Both the position numbers and the translations under genes were made by a program. A model generated the notes under the pieces. The model did no database searches. It saw only the letters and a list, made by a program, of their open reading frames with translations, and was not told where the DNA came from. From the NCBI RefSeq assembly GCF_008802405.1, contig NZ_VZDO01000001.1:248001-312000 (forward strand): a DNA stretch of 64,000 nucleotides, read 5' to 3'. Shown piece by piece: positions 39,720-48,622 of this stretch (position 1 is its first letter; the number at the start of each line of letters is the position of its first letter). The DNA comes from Plantimonas leprariae (lineage in GTDB: Bacteria; Pseudomonadota; Alphaproteobacteria; Rhizobiales; Rhizobiaceae).

Positions 39720-42700
39720 ATGGTCAACGACGCGACGCTGCCAGCCGGGATCGGCCGCCCATTCACCGCCGTCTGCGCGATCGGCGCCTCGGCCGGCGGC
39801 GTGGAGGCGCTGCGGACCTTCTTCCGGCAGGTGCCGCCCGACCTCGGCCTCGCCTACGTCGTGATCGTGCATCTCGCGCCCGACCAGCCGAGCGCGCTCG
39901 GCCAGATCCTCGGCAATTGCACGAGGATGCCGGTGAACCAGGTCGACGACTCGCCGACCCTCAAGCCGAACTGCGTCTACGTCATCCCGCCGAACCGGCA
40001 ACTGGTGATCGACGGCGACAACGTCACGCTGCGACCGTTCGACGAGCCGCGCGGCCAACGTGCCCCGATCGATTCCTTCTTCCGGTCCGTCGCCGCCGGG
40101 CGGGGCGACGGTCTCGCGATGATCCTTTCCGGCGCCGGCGCCGACGGCTCGCTCGGCATCCGGGCGATCAAGGAAGCGGGCGGCGTCGTGTTCGTGCAGG
40201 AGCCGGCCGAGGCGCAGTTCCCGTCCATGCCGCAGAGCGCCATCGCCACCGGCGCCGCCGACTTCGTCGCCCCGATCGCGCGGCTCGTGGAGCGCATGGG
40301 GGAGGTCGCGAAGAGCAAGGAGGCGGTGCGCTCGCTCGACATGGACGGCGCGGCCAACGACCTCCGGCGGATCGTCTCGTTTCTGCGCGCCCGAACCGGG
40401 CACGACTTCTCGTCCTACAAGCGCGCCACCGTCATGCGCCGCGTCCAGCGCCGCATGCAGGTCCGGCGCGTCACCAACCTCGCGGACTATGCCGACGCGC
40501 TCCGCGAGACGCCGGAGGAGGCGCAGGAGCTGTTCGCCGACCTCCTGATCTCCGTCACGATGTTCTTCCGGGACAACAAGGCGTTCGGCGAGCTCCAGCG
40601 CCAAGTGATCGGACCGCTGTTCGAGGACGTTCCGGACGAGGGGCTTCGCGCCTGGGTGGTCGGCTGCGCGACGGGCGAGGAAGCCTACAGCCTCGCCATG
40701 GTGATCCTGGAGGAAGCGGCGCAGCGCAAGGTCCACGTCCCGATCCAGATCTTCGCCAGCGACCTCGACGAGGGCGCACTGGCGACCGCCCGGGAGGGCC
40801 GCTATCCGCGCTCCATCGAGGCGGACGTGTCGGACGAGCGGCTGAAGCGGTTCTTCGTCGACGAGGGCACGCACTACCGGGTGCGGAAGGAGGTGCGCGA
40901 CACCGTGCTGTTCGCCTCGCACAGCGTCCTAAAGGATCCGCCCTTCACGCGGCTCGACCTCGTGTCCTGCCGCAATCTCCTGATCTACCTCGAGCGCTCG
41001 CTCCAGACGCAGGTCTGCTCGATCTTCCATTACGGCTTGAAGCCCAACCACTTCCTGTTCCTCGGCTCGGCGGAGACGATCGACTCGAACCCCGATCAGT
41101 TCGTCGCGGTCGACCGCGAGGCGCGCATCTACCGCTCGCGCCCGCAGGCCGGCTCGGCCTTGCCGATCGTGCCGCAGGCGCCGGTGATGCCGCTCGCCAT
41201 CACGGCGGCCCGGCAGAGCAACTGGCGGTTGGCGGAACGCGTCGGCCAGCCCGCCGAGACGCACGCGGCGGCGCTGGAGCAGGCCTCGCCCCCCAGCATC
41301 CTCGTCGACGAGTCGCAGACGATCGTCCACCTGTCGCCGACCGCCGGCCGCTTCATCCTGCATTCCGCCGGCCCGTTCTCGCCGCGCCTCAGCGGCGTCG
41401 TCCGGCCGGAACTGCGGCTCGATCTGAAGCTCGCGCTCGACCGCGCCTTCGAGGGACGGCTGCCGACGCTGACGCATCCCGTCGCCGTCGACTTCGACGG
41501 CGCGCGGCGGCGCATCGCGATGCAGGTCGCGCCGATCCTCGTCGACGCGCACGCGCCGACCCAGGCGCTGGTGTTTTTCGTCGACGGCGGTCCGGCCGAA
41601 GAGGACGACGCGCTGGAGATCGAGGGCGAGACCAGGCCCGACGAAACGCGCCGTCTCTATGCCGAGCTGAAGGGCACGCAGGAAGCCCTGCTGTCGGCGC
41701 GGACCGAGCACGAGGCGTCGGTCCAGGACCTGCGCGCCGCCAACGAAGAGCTGCAATCGATCAACGAGGAATACCGCTCGACTTCGGAGGAGTTGGAAAC
41801 CTCGAAGGAGGAGTTGCAGTCGATCAACGAGGAGCTGCAAACGGTCAACGCCGAGCTGAAGGCGAAGCTGGAGGACATCTCCGCCGCGCACAGCGACCTC
41901 GAGAACCTCACCGCCGCCACCGAGATCGGCACGCTGTTCCTCGACACGGACCTGCGCATCCGGATGTTCACGCCGCCGGTCGCCGACCTCTTCAACATCA
42001 CGCAGGCCGACGTCGGCCGGGCGATCACCGACTTCACCCATCGCCTCGTCTACGAGGGGGTCGAGGACAACGTGCGCCAGGTGCTGCGCGACCTCGCGCC
42101 GATCGAGACGGAGGTGCGGAGCAAGGACGGCCGCTGGTACATGCTGCGGCTTCGCCCCTACCGCACGGTCGAGAACAACATCAACGGCACGGTGATGACC
42201 TTCGTCGACGTTTCGGCGCGTCGCGAAGCGGAGGAAGCGGTGCGCGAGCGCGAGGCGCAGTTGAAGGTCATGGTCGCCGAACTGCACCACCGCACCCGCA
42301 ACCTGATCGGCATCGTCGGCACCATCATGCGGCAACTGGTGGGATCGAGCGGTTCGCTCGCCGACTTCCGGGCTCGCTTCACCGAGCGCCTGGAGGCCCT
42401 GTCCCGCGTCCAGAGCATGCTGTCGCGCCGCGGCGACGAGGGGACCGACGTCGGCGAGATCGTCCGGCTCGAACTCGACGCGCTCGGCGCGGACCTCGCG
42501 AGCGACCGCCTTTCGATCCACGGCGAACCTGTCGTGCTGGCGCGCTCGACCGCGCAGACGCTGGCGCTGGCGATCCACGAACTGACGACCAACGCCAAGA
42601 AGTACGGCGCGCTCCAGGCGGACGAAGGCGTGCTCGCCGTCCGGTGGGACATCGATGTCGGGGAGGACGGGCAGCGACGATTGCGCTTCACTTGGACCGA

Positions 42701-42863
42701 GACCGGCATCGATGCGCAGGTGGAGGAAACGGAAGGCCCGATGCGGAAGGGTGGCTACGGCCGCGAGCTGATCGAGCGCGCGCTGCCCTACACCCTCAAG
42801 GCCACGACGACCTACACCCTCGGCCGCGACCGCCTCGACTGCACCATCGACCTGCCGTTGTAG
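39720..42863 (+). CDS. CheB-CheR-PAS-HWE hybrid sensor histidine kinase
   Basis: A 1,047-residue multidomain protein. Order: CheB methylesterase (GASAGGVEALRTFF, HLAPDQPSALGQIL, LSGAGADGSLGIRAIKEAGG), CheR methyltransferase (LLISVTMFFRDNKAF, WVVGCATGEEAYSLAMVI, VSCRNLLIYLE), a long coiled coil (ANEELQSINEEYRSTSEELETS and following), a PAS domain (ATEIGTLFLDTDLRIRMF), and a C-terminal HWE/HisKA_2 kinase with the phospho-histidine in ELHHRTRNLIGIV (residues 856-857) and ATPase motif LAIHELTTNAKKYGAL. The ATG at 39720 is chosen for GGAGG 8 bases upstream; an ATG at 39642 is also in frame. The divergent receiver protein is a likely partner. The signal is unknown. Confidence 0.92.
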   Translation: MVNDATLPAGIGRPFTAVCAIGASAGGVEALRTFFRQVPPDLGLAYVVIVHLAPDQPSALGQILGNCTRMPVNQVDDSPTLKPNCVYVIPPNRQLVIDGDNVTLRPFDEPRGQRAPIDSFFRSVAAGRGDGLAMILSGAGADGSLGIRAIKEAGGVVFVQEPAEAQFPSMPQSAIATGAADFVAPIARLVERMGEVAKSKEAVRSLDMDGAANDLRRIVSFLRARTGHDFSSYKRATVMRRVQRRMQVRRVTNLADYADALRETPEEAQELFADLLISVTMFFRDNKAFGELQRQVIGPLFEDVPDEGLRAWVVGCATGEEAYSLAMVILEEAAQRKVHVPIQIFASDLDEGALATAREGRYPRSIEADVSDERLKRFFVDEGTHYRVRKEVRDTVLFASHSVLKDPPFTRLDLVSCRNLLIYLERSLQTQVCSIFHYGLKPNHFLFLGSAETIDSNPDQFVAVDREARIYRSRPQAGSALPIVPQAPVMPLAITAARQSNWRLAERVGQPAETHAAALEQASPPSILVDESQTIVHLSPTAGRFILHSAGPFSPRLSGVVRPELRLDLKLALDRAFEGRLPTLTHPVAVDFDGARRRIAMQVAPILVDAHAPTQALVFFVDGGPAEEDDALEIEGETRPDETRRLYAELKGTQEALLSARTEHEASVQDLRAANEELQSINEEYRSTSEELETSKEELQSINEELQTVNAELKAKLEDISAAHSDLENLTAATEIGTLFLDTDLRIRMFTPPVADLFNITQADVGRAITDFTHRLVYEGVEDNVRQVLRDLAPIETEVRSKDGRWYMLRLRPYRTVENNINGTVMTFVDVSARREAEEAVREREAQLKVMVAELHHRTRNLIGIVGTIMRQLVGSSGSLADFRARFTERLEALSRVQSMLSRRGDEGTDVGEIVRLELDALGADLASDRLSIHGEPVVLARSTAQTLALAIHELTTNAKKYGALQADEGVLAVRWDIDVGEDGQRRLRFTWTETGIDAQVEETEGPMRKGGYGRELIERALPYTLKATTTYTLGRDRLDCTIDLPL

Positions 42864-42941
42864 CGCTGATCCCGACCATGCCTTCGCCGTCATCGCGCTT
42901 GGCATCGACCTTCGGGCGATCCGGCTGGACGGCGAGTGGGA

Positions 42942-42961
42942 CCGGCGCAGTCGCGCGCCGG
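42942..42961. terminator. Possible bidirectional hairpin between convergent genes
   Basis: CCGGCGC (42942-42948) and GCGCCGG (42955-42961) form a 7-bp GC stem with a 6-base loop between the ends of the HWE kinase gene and the convergent DUF2382 gene. No T-run follows on either side, so termination would be weak or Rho-assisted. Confidence 0.35.
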
Positions 42962-42978
42962 CCCATTTCACGTCTGCT

Positions 42979-43956
42979 TCAGAGCTTGCGCTCGCCCTGA
43001 CGCCGGACCTCGTCCTCGGTCAGCGAGCGGCCGCGGCGCTCGTCCTCGACGTCGACCTCCGTCCGGCGCACCGTGTCGGACACGGTTTCGGTGCGCTCCG
43101 AGCCGACCTTCCTCAAGTCGATCTCTTCCTTCACGCGGGCCTCCTTCGAGACCACGGCCTCCTCGGCCCGCTCTTCCAGTTCGAGCGTCCGGTCGCGGAA
43201 CGCGGCATCGCCGGCTTCCACCGGCCGGTCCACCGGACGCCGCTCGATCTCGACACGCTCGGAGCGCAGCGACACGTCCTCGCTGACCGGTTCCTCGCGA
43301 ACGTAGGAGCGGACGCGAACACGGCCGTGACCGACGTCGCGCTTGCCGACCCGAAGGTTCTCCTCGATCACGTCGATCGTTCCGTCACGGTCCTCTACGC
43401 CGGCGCCGGTTCCGAAGTCGGTGGCGCGCGCGGTTCCGGTTCCGACGCCGGTCTCGCGGCCGGTGCCATAGGCGCTCGCCGTCGAGCCGGCAGTGCCGCC
43501 GCCCCTGCCCGCGAGCGAGGCGGTCGCCCCGCCCGCCGCCGTGGAGCCCGTCGTCGCGAATGCGTCCGTGCCGGTCGCGGTCCGGTCGCCGACCGTTTCG
43601 CCGGACCAGCCCTCCGAACGCCACTCGCTTTCGCGGGTGTCGAGGTCGACCGAGCCGGACTCCTCCAGGATGTCCGACACCGTGTCGAAGTCGGCGTCGT
43701 CGGCCCGCACCGTCACGACGGAGCCGCCGCGCCGCATGCCTTCCTCATAGGCGTAGCGATCCTCGTCGGGCAGGAAGAAGTCGCTGAGCGAGGCGAAGAA
43801 CCCCTTGTCCTCGGTTTCTGCCGTCGTGGTGGTCCGGGCCGACGACTGGTCGTGGATGCTGACGTCCTCGCTGGTCAGGCCGATATGGCGCAGCTTGTCG
43901 GCGGCGGCTTGCGCGTCGGAGCGCGAATCGAAGAAGGCGGTGATCGTGCGTTTCAT
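42979..43956 (-). CDS. DUF2382 (YsnF/AvaK-type) stress protein with N-terminal 17M-like domain
   Basis: A 325-residue protein. Residues about 1-100 resemble the general-stress 17M domain (RTITAFFDSRSDAQAAADKLRHIGLTSEDVSIHD, FLPDEDRYAYEEGMRRGGSVVTV). A Gly/Ala/Thr-rich linker spans about residues 110-190. The C-terminal DUF2382 domain has DVIEENLRVGKRDVGHGRVRVRSYV, VEIERRPVDRPV and RVKEEIDLRKVGSERTETVSDTVRRTEVDVED. Such proteins are linked to stress responses in soil and plant-associated bacteria; no enzymatic role is known. It follows a second DUF2382 gene by 3 bases. Confidence 0.85.
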   Translation of the reverse strand: MKRTITAFFDSRSDAQAAADKLRHIGLTSEDVSIHDQSSARTTTTAETEDKGFFASLSDFFLPDEDRYAYEEGMRRGGSVVTVRADDADFDTVSDILEESGSVDLDTRESEWRSEGWSGETVGDRTATGTDAFATTGSTAAGGATASLAGRGGGTAGSTASAYGTGRETGVGTGTARATDFGTGAGVEDRDGTIDVIEENLRVGKRDVGHGRVRVRSYVREEPVSEDVSLRSERVEIERRPVDRPVEAGDAAFRDRTLELEERAEEAVVSKEARVKEEIDLRKVGSERTETVSDTVRRTEVDVEDERRGRSLTEDEVRRQGERKL

Positions 43957-43959
43957 CTC

Positions 43960-44406
43960 TCAGGTCTCCTCGTTGCCTGTTTCGTCGTCGGCGAGCCGAT
44001 CGACGCTCGCGTCCTGCCGGCGCAGGACGACCGGGGTTTCGAACCGCTCGACCGAGCGCGTTCGGCGGATGTGGATCTCTTCCTTGAGGACGAGCCGGGT
44101 CTCGACGACGAGCACCTCCTCGACGACGGGAACGATCGTGACGTCGCCTTCCGTCCGGACTTCGGGCACGGCGTCGATCTCGCGGTCGACGGCTTTGCGG
44201 ACGACCTCCACCGTCTCGCCGGCGAGGTCCGCCGCGGCGATCGCCTCGCGGCTCGTGGTCCGCGTCCGGACGCGGACCCGGCCGGTGACGACATCGCGCT
44301 TGTTGACCCGCAGAGCTTCCTCCGCGACGACGAGCGTCGCGTCCTCGCCTTCAGGATGGGCGGGCACGGCTGCGGCCCGCTCGTCGGCGATCCGGTCCGG
44401 TCTCAT
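43960..44406 (-). CDS. DUF2382 domain protein (short paralogue)
   Basis: A 148-residue protein consisting almost only of a DUF2382 domain: VVAEEALRVNKRDVVTGRVRVRTRTTSREA, VEVVRKAVDREIDAVPEVRTEGDVTIVPVVEEVLVVETRLVLKEEIHIRRTRSVERFETPVVLRRQDASVDRL. It shares this domain with the adjacent 325-residue protein, so the pair is a tandem duplication with an extra N-terminal domain in one copy. GGGAGACAGCG precedes the ATG. A 23-bp palindrome lies 79 bases upstream. Confidence 0.82.
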   Translation of the reverse strand: MRPDRIADERAAAVPAHPEGEDATLVVAEEALRVNKRDVVTGRVRVRTRTTSREAIAAADLAGETVEVVRKAVDREIDAVPEVRTEGDVTIVPVVEEVLVVETRLVLKEEIHIRRTRSVERFETPVVLRRQDASVDRLADDETGNEET

Positions 44407-44484
44407 CGCTGTCTCCCTGCCGCCCGCCTCTGCAGGCTGGCTTCGGGAAGAGGTTGGGCGAAACGCGGTCGGCTCCAGAGCGAA

Positions 44485-44507
44485 ACCTACCAGTCGGACT
44501 GGTAGGT
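44485..44507. promoter_or_regulatory. 23-bp perfect palindrome, TetR-like operator candidate
   Basis: ACCTACCAGTC (44485-44495) and GACTGGTAGGT (44497-44507) are exact complements around a single central base. It lies one base from the stop of the PAS-LuxR gene and 79 bases upstream of the DUF2382 pair. With a one-base centre it cannot form a normal hairpin loop, so an operator is more likely than a terminator. The ACC-(N)-CAGTC-like arms resemble TetR-family sites. No TetR gene is in the window. Confidence 0.5.
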
Positions 44508-44508
44508 A

Positions 44509-46011
44509 TCAGCCTTTCTTCGGCGCCGGCTTTCGCGCCGTCGGTCCGGTCACGCCGCGCTCGCGCGCCCAGACGACGGCTTCCGAGCGGCTGCCGACGC
44601 CGATCTTGCGGTAGAGCGAGCCGACATGGTTGCGGATCGTGTGCGGCGACAGATGCAGCGTCTCCGACATCTGCTTGTCGTTCCGCCCCTGGCAGATCAG
44701 GCCGAGCACGTCCCGCTCGCGGTCCGACAGGGTGTCGAGCCCGGCCGCCGCGATCGTGCCGCCGGTCATCTGCTTGAAACTCGCCAGCTTCTCGACGATC
44801 GAGCGGCTGAACCAGGAAGCGTCCGTCATCACCGCCTCGATCGCCTCGATCAGTTCCTCCTCGGATCGCTTGCGCTCCGTGATGTCGTGGAACACGAGGA
44901 GCACGCAGGCCGCCTCGCCGATCGCGATCGCGCCGGCCGTCAGCGAGCACTCGATCGGCGATCCGTCGCTCGCCCGCAACCGGACGTCGGTCGCCGCGAG
45001 CGTGCCGCTCTCCTTGATCGCGCGCTGGATGTGCTGCTGCGTCGCCGTGTGGTGCCAGAGGCGAAGCTCGGCGCCGCTGCGCCCGAGCGCCTGCTCCTTG
45101 GCGAGACCCGTCAGGACGGTGAAGGCGTCGTTGACGTCGGCGAACTCGAACCGGTCGAGCGAGGCGATGGCGAGCGCGATCGGCGACAGCGTGAATGCCT
45201 TCGAGAAGCGCTCCTCGCTGGCCCTGAGCGCCGCCTCCGCCCGGCGTCTCGGTTCGATGTCGGCGAAGGTGAAGAGCATGCAATGCTCCTTGCCGACCCG
45301 GATCGGCTGTCCGGCGACGATGACATGCTTGCGGCCGCCGTCCGGCAGCGCGATCTCGGTCGGGTTCTGCGGGATGGTCCGGCCGGCCTTCAGAAGCTCG
45401 ATGATCCGCTCGCGGTCCTCGCATCCCGCGAAAATGTCGAACTCGTGCGCCGCGGTTCCGATCAGTTCGTCGCTGCGATAGCCCGTCATTTCGAGAAAGC
45501 CGGCATTGACCCGCACGAAGCGCAGGTCCGACAGGCGGCAGATGAGGGCCGGCGCCGGATTCGCCCGGAATGCGCTCTCGAACCGGTCCTCGGCGGCGTA
45601 GCGGTCGGTCTCGTCGTCAATGACGAGCACCATGAAGCTCGGCCGGTCGTCGGCGTCGTAGATCACGAAGCAGCGGAGATCGTGCGTCCAGGAATCGTTC
45701 GGCTCGTCGATCGGCGAGATCATCACGGTCACCTCGCGCGGGCGCTCGCCCTTCGCGGCGCGCTCGACCGGAAAGTCCTCCGTCTTCACCGGCCGCTTGT
45801 TGCGGTAGGTGACGTGGAAGCGCTTGCGATACTCGTCGACCGTCGCGCCGAGGTCGGCGATGTGGGAGACGCCGTGGAGCGCGAGGGCCCGCTCGTTGGC
45901 CCAGGATATGGTCTGGTCGAGCTCGACCAGCACGATGCCGTCGTCGAGGCCGGAAACGAGCTGGCGAAGCTGGCGGCTCAAATGCACCGGCGGCGTCGAC
46001 CTGGCGTTCAT
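44509..46011 (-). CDS. Multi-PAS regulator with C-terminal LuxR-type HTH
   Basis: A 500-residue cytoplasmic regulator. Three PAS domains can be seen: one at about residues 15-60 (LVSGLDDGIVLVELDQTISWANERALALHG), one at about 145-250 (FRANPAPALICRLSDLRFVRVNAGFLEMTGYRSDELIG), and one at about 270-380 (FSKAFTLSPIALAIASLDRFEFADVNDAFTVLTG). A GerE/LuxR helix-turn-helix is at the C-terminus (LSDRERDVLGLICQGRNDKQMSETLHLSPHTIRNHVGSLYRKIGV). There are no kinase motifs. ATG 46011 has GGGAG upstream; a GTG four codons earlier is also in frame. It probably senses a small molecule or redox state and controls nearby genes. Confidence 0.88.
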   Translation of the reverse strand: MNARSTPPVHLSRQLRQLVSGLDDGIVLVELDQTISWANERALALHGVSHIADLGATVDEYRKRFHVTYRNKRPVKTEDFPVERAAKGERPREVTVMISPIDEPNDSWTHDLRCFVIYDADDRPSFMVLVIDDETDRYAAEDRFESAFRANPAPALICRLSDLRFVRVNAGFLEMTGYRSDELIGTAAHEFDIFAGCEDRERIIELLKAGRTIPQNPTEIALPDGGRKHVIVAGQPIRVGKEHCMLFTFADIEPRRRAEAALRASEERFSKAFTLSPIALAIASLDRFEFADVNDAFTVLTGLAKEQALGRSGAELRLWHHTATQQHIQRAIKESGTLAATDVRLRASDGSPIECSLTAGAIAIGEAACVLLVFHDITERKRSEEELIEAIEAVMTDASWFSRSIVEKLASFKQMTGGTIAAAGLDTLSDRERDVLGLICQGRNDKQMSETLHLSPHTIRNHVGSLYRKIGVGSRSEAVVWARERGVTGPTARKPAPKKG

Positions 46012-46105
46012 CGTCGCTCCCACGCATTCCTCGCGGACAAAGCGAACAACGCTCGGCGCACGGCGGTTCCGGCATGATCATGCGATCCGCCCGGTTCGGG
46101 GGCAG

Positions 46106-46384
46106 CTAGCCCTCGTCCCCGAGATAGGCCTCAAGGGCGTCGTCGAGCGTCACGGGCCGCTGGTCCCGGTGATGGGCGATGCCGGCGTCGAACATGGCCG
46201 ACGCGGCGAGGTCGCTGACGGTGGCTTCGGTGGTGAGGTCCGCGCCGCCGGCCTCGTCTTCCGGGCCGGACGGATCCGCGGATTCGGTCGGCGTCGCGGC
46301 GTCGCGGCTCCCCCCGTCGGGCGAGGAGCGATTCTTCCGGCCCGAAGCCGAATAGGCCGCACGCGCTTCCGAGATCGAGGACAT
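46106..46384 (-). CDS. Small hypothetical protein
   Basis: A 92-residue polar protein starting MSSISEARAAYSASGRKNRSS and ending VTLDDALEAYLGDEG, with an acidic Gly/Glu/Asp-rich middle (ESADPSGPEDEAGGADLTTEATVSDLAASAMFDAGIAHH). There is no membrane segment and no cofactor motif. It lies about 95 bases upstream of the PAS-LuxR gene on the same strand. The frame stays open further upstream, but the ATG at 46384 gives a sensible N-terminus. I do not recognise a family. Confidence 0.5.
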   Translation of the reverse strand: MSSISEARAAYSASGRKNRSSPDGGSRDAATPTESADPSGPEDEAGGADLTTEATVSDLAASAMFDAGIAHHRDQRPVTLDDALEAYLGDEG

Positions 46385-46750
46385 GGATCGGCCCTGGCAT
46401 CGGTCGAACCAGCATGGCAGCCGCGGCTGACGCGAGGCTGGACGAGCGTGCGGCGACCGCCCGTGAAGCGGTCGCCGGCCGGCATGCCGTCGATCTCGTC
46501 GTCCGCTTCGGCGCGTGCAATGTGCCGGTCGCTTTCGATTCGCGATCTTGATATCCAGAGAATCGCCTGCACCGCGCGGCACGGGGGCGGAGGCCTTGAG
46601 CCTGGTGCTGCGGGGAACGGCGTCGAAATCGTACCGCGGCTCGTGGCCGCGCGCGGGTGACTCGGGTCCGGTTTGGGGGAGTGGCATGCGGAGGATGCTG
46701 AAGGTGCCGGGGCTCGGCGCGACGTCGGCCGCCGGGCACTGCGAGTGACC
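46385..46750. other. 366-base region upstream of the inositol operon
   Basis: No supported gene. It must hold the promoter of the rightward iol operon and of the small leftward gene. I see no strong -35/-10 pair and no convincing IolR-type operator. TTGATATCC at 46547 is the only AT-rich patch. Confidence 0.4.
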
Positions 46751-47533
46751 ATGAACCAGCCCTTCCAACTCGCCGTCTGCGCCGAGATGGTGTTCCGCGA
46801 CCAGCCCGTGACCGAGCGCCTGAAGCGCATCACGGACGCCGGCTTCATCGCCGAGATCTGGGACTGGACCAAACACGACATCAAGGCGCTGGCTTCGTCC
46901 GGCGCGACCTTCTCCTCCATGACTGGCTACGTCACCGGCACCCTCGCCGACGAGGCGGGTGCCGACGAGCTCCTGCGCACCGCCGCCGAGTCGATCCCTA
47001 TCGCCAAGGAGCTGCGTTGCCCGCGTCTCAACCTGCACGGCACCGGGCTCGACGGCCAGGGCCTGCCCGTCGCCAAGTCCGAGGTCGTCACCGGAGCGAT
47101 GTGGCTGAAGGCGGTGGACACGCTCCAGCGCGTCGCCGACCTCGGCGAGAAGCACGGCGTCACGTTCGTGCTGGAGAACCTCAACGAGGCGGTCGACCAT
47201 CCGAAGACGCCCTTCGCCAAGGCCGCCGACACGATCGCTCTGGTGGAAGCGGTGAACCGCCCGTCGCTGAAGCTGAACCTCGATCTCTACCACGCCCAGA
47301 TCGGCGAGGGGAACCTGATCGAGCTCTGCCGCCGGGCGCTGCCGCTGATCGGCGAGATTCAGGTCGCCGACGTTCCCGGCCGGCACGAGCCGGGCACCGG
47401 CGAGATCAACTATCCCGCCATCGCCCGGGCGCTGGACGCGATGGGCTATCGCGGCGTCGTCGGCCTCGAAGCCTGGCCGGAAAGCGACAGCGACCTCGCG
47501 CTCAGGCGCTTCCGCGACGCCTTCACCCTTTGA
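46751..47533 (+). CDS. Hydroxypyruvate-isomerase-family TIM-barrel protein of the inositol operon
   Basis: A 260-residue AP-endonuclease-2-like TIM barrel. VLENLNEAVDHPKTPFAKA, LNLDLYHAQIGEGNLIELCRRALPLIGEIQVADVPGRHEPGTGEINYPAIARAL and GVVGLEAWPE match the hydroxypyruvate isomerase (Hyi) pattern, including the metal-binding Glu, Asp/His and His residues. Hyi interconverts hydroxypyruvate and tartronate semialdehyde. In front of iolG-iolC-iolD-iolE-iolB it more likely isomerises an inosose or a related keto sugar, as IolI does; this is inference. Start ATG 46751. The spacing to iolG is 29 bases. Confidence 0.85.
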   Translation: MNQPFQLAVCAEMVFRDQPVTERLKRITDAGFIAEIWDWTKHDIKALASSGATFSSMTGYVTGTLADEAGADELLRTAAESIPIAKELRCPRLNLHGTGLDGQGLPVAKSEVVTGAMWLKAVDTLQRVADLGEKHGVTFVLENLNEAVDHPKTPFAKAADTIALVEAVNRPSLKLNLDLYHAQIGEGNLIELCRRALPLIGEIQVADVPGRHEPGTGEINYPAIARALDAMGYRGVVGLEAWPESDSDLALRRFRDAFTL

Positions 47534-47562
47534 ACCGCAGCCGCCGCATCCGGAGCATGGAA

Positions 47563-48579
47563 ATGTCCCAGTCCCGTCCCCTCGACGTCGCGCTGATCGG
47601 CGCCGGCCGCATCGGCCAGGTCCACGCGAAGTCGATCTCCGCCAATCCCAGCTGCAGGCTCGCGGCCGTCGCGGACGTCATCGTGGACGCGGCGGGGAAG
47701 CTCGCCGCGCAGTACGGCGCCGCGGCGCGCTCCGTCGACGAGATCCTCGCCGACGCGTCGATCGACGCGCTTCTGATCGCGAGTTCCACCGACACCCATT
47801 CCGACCTCATCGAGCGCGGCACGGCGGCCGGCAAGGCTGTGCTTTGCGAGAAGCCGGTCGACCTCTCGCTGGAACGAGCCCTTGCCTGCCAGCGGAAGGT
47901 CGCCGGCAAGCCGGTGATGATCGGCTTCAACCGCCGTTTCGACCCGAACTTCGCGGCGCTGAAGGCGGCCGTGGAGGCAGGCGAAGTCGGCAAGCCGGAA
48001 CTCCTGTCGATCACCTCCTTCGATCCCGCGCCGCCGCCGGTCGCCTACGTTAAGGTGTCGGGGGGCCTCTTCCGCGACATGATGATCCACGACTTCGACA
48101 TGGCCTGCTGGCTGATGGGCGGCGCCCCGGCGAAGGTCGCGGCGGCGGGATCCTCGCTCGTCGATCCGGAGATCGGCGCGGCGGGCGACGTCGACACGGC
48201 CGCGGTGACGCTGACCTGGGCCGACGGGCGCCTCGCGGTGATCAAGAACTCGCGCCGCGCCGGCTACGGCTACGACCAGCGCGTCGAGCTGCTCGGTTCG
48301 AAGGGCCTCCTTTCCGCCCGGAACGTCCTCGAGAACACCGTCGAGAAGATCACTGCCGACGGCGCGTCGTCGGCCAAGCCGGTCTATTTCTTCCTCGAGC
48401 GCTACATGCGCGCCTACGAGGCGGAGTGGTCGGCCTTCATCGACGCGGTGCGGGCCGGCTCGGATTTTCCGGTGACGCTCCGCGACGGCGTCGCGGCGCT
48501 CGCCTGCGCCGAGGCCGCGACCCGTTCCGCCGGAAGCGGCGAAACGGTGGCGCTGACGCCGGAAATGCTCGGAAGCTGA
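47563..48579 (+). CDS. iolG: Myo-inositol 2-dehydrogenase
   Basis: A 338-residue Gfo/Idh/MocA-family oxidoreductase. The NAD-binding site is VALIGAGRIGQVHAKSI (residues about 7-23); the catalytic lysine is in AVLCEKPVDLSLERA; the FNRRFDPNFAALK and DMMIHDFDMACWLMGG segments define the substrate site. It oxidises myo-inositol to 2-keto-myo-inositol with NAD+. The ATG at 47563 is preferred because GGAG is 7 bases upstream; an ATG two codons earlier is possible. It lies between the TIM-barrel gene and iolC. Confidence 0.9.
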   Translation: MSQSRPLDVALIGAGRIGQVHAKSISANPSCRLAAVADVIVDAAGKLAAQYGAAARSVDEILADASIDALLIASSTDTHSDLIERGTAAGKAVLCEKPVDLSLERALACQRKVAGKPVMIGFNRRFDPNFAALKAAVEAGEVGKPELLSITSFDPAPPPVAYVKVSGGLFRDMMIHDFDMACWLMGGAPAKVAAAGSSLVDPEIGAAGDVDTAAVTLTWADGRLAVIKNSRRAGYGYDQRVELLGSKGLLSARNVLENTVEKITADGASSAKPVYFFLERYMRAYEAEWSAFIDAVRAGSDFPVTLRDGVAALACAEAATRSAGSGETVALTPEMLGS

Positions 48580-48622
48580 GCGAGGCGGCAGGAAGCGGTC
48601 GCCGCGCGGAGGCATGGTGGAG

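Noticed and set aside
46050-46075. GGAAC...CGTT upstream of the PAS-LuxR gene on the minus strand
   Set aside because: Spacing is 14 bases rather than 16-17, so it does not fit an EcfG promoter.
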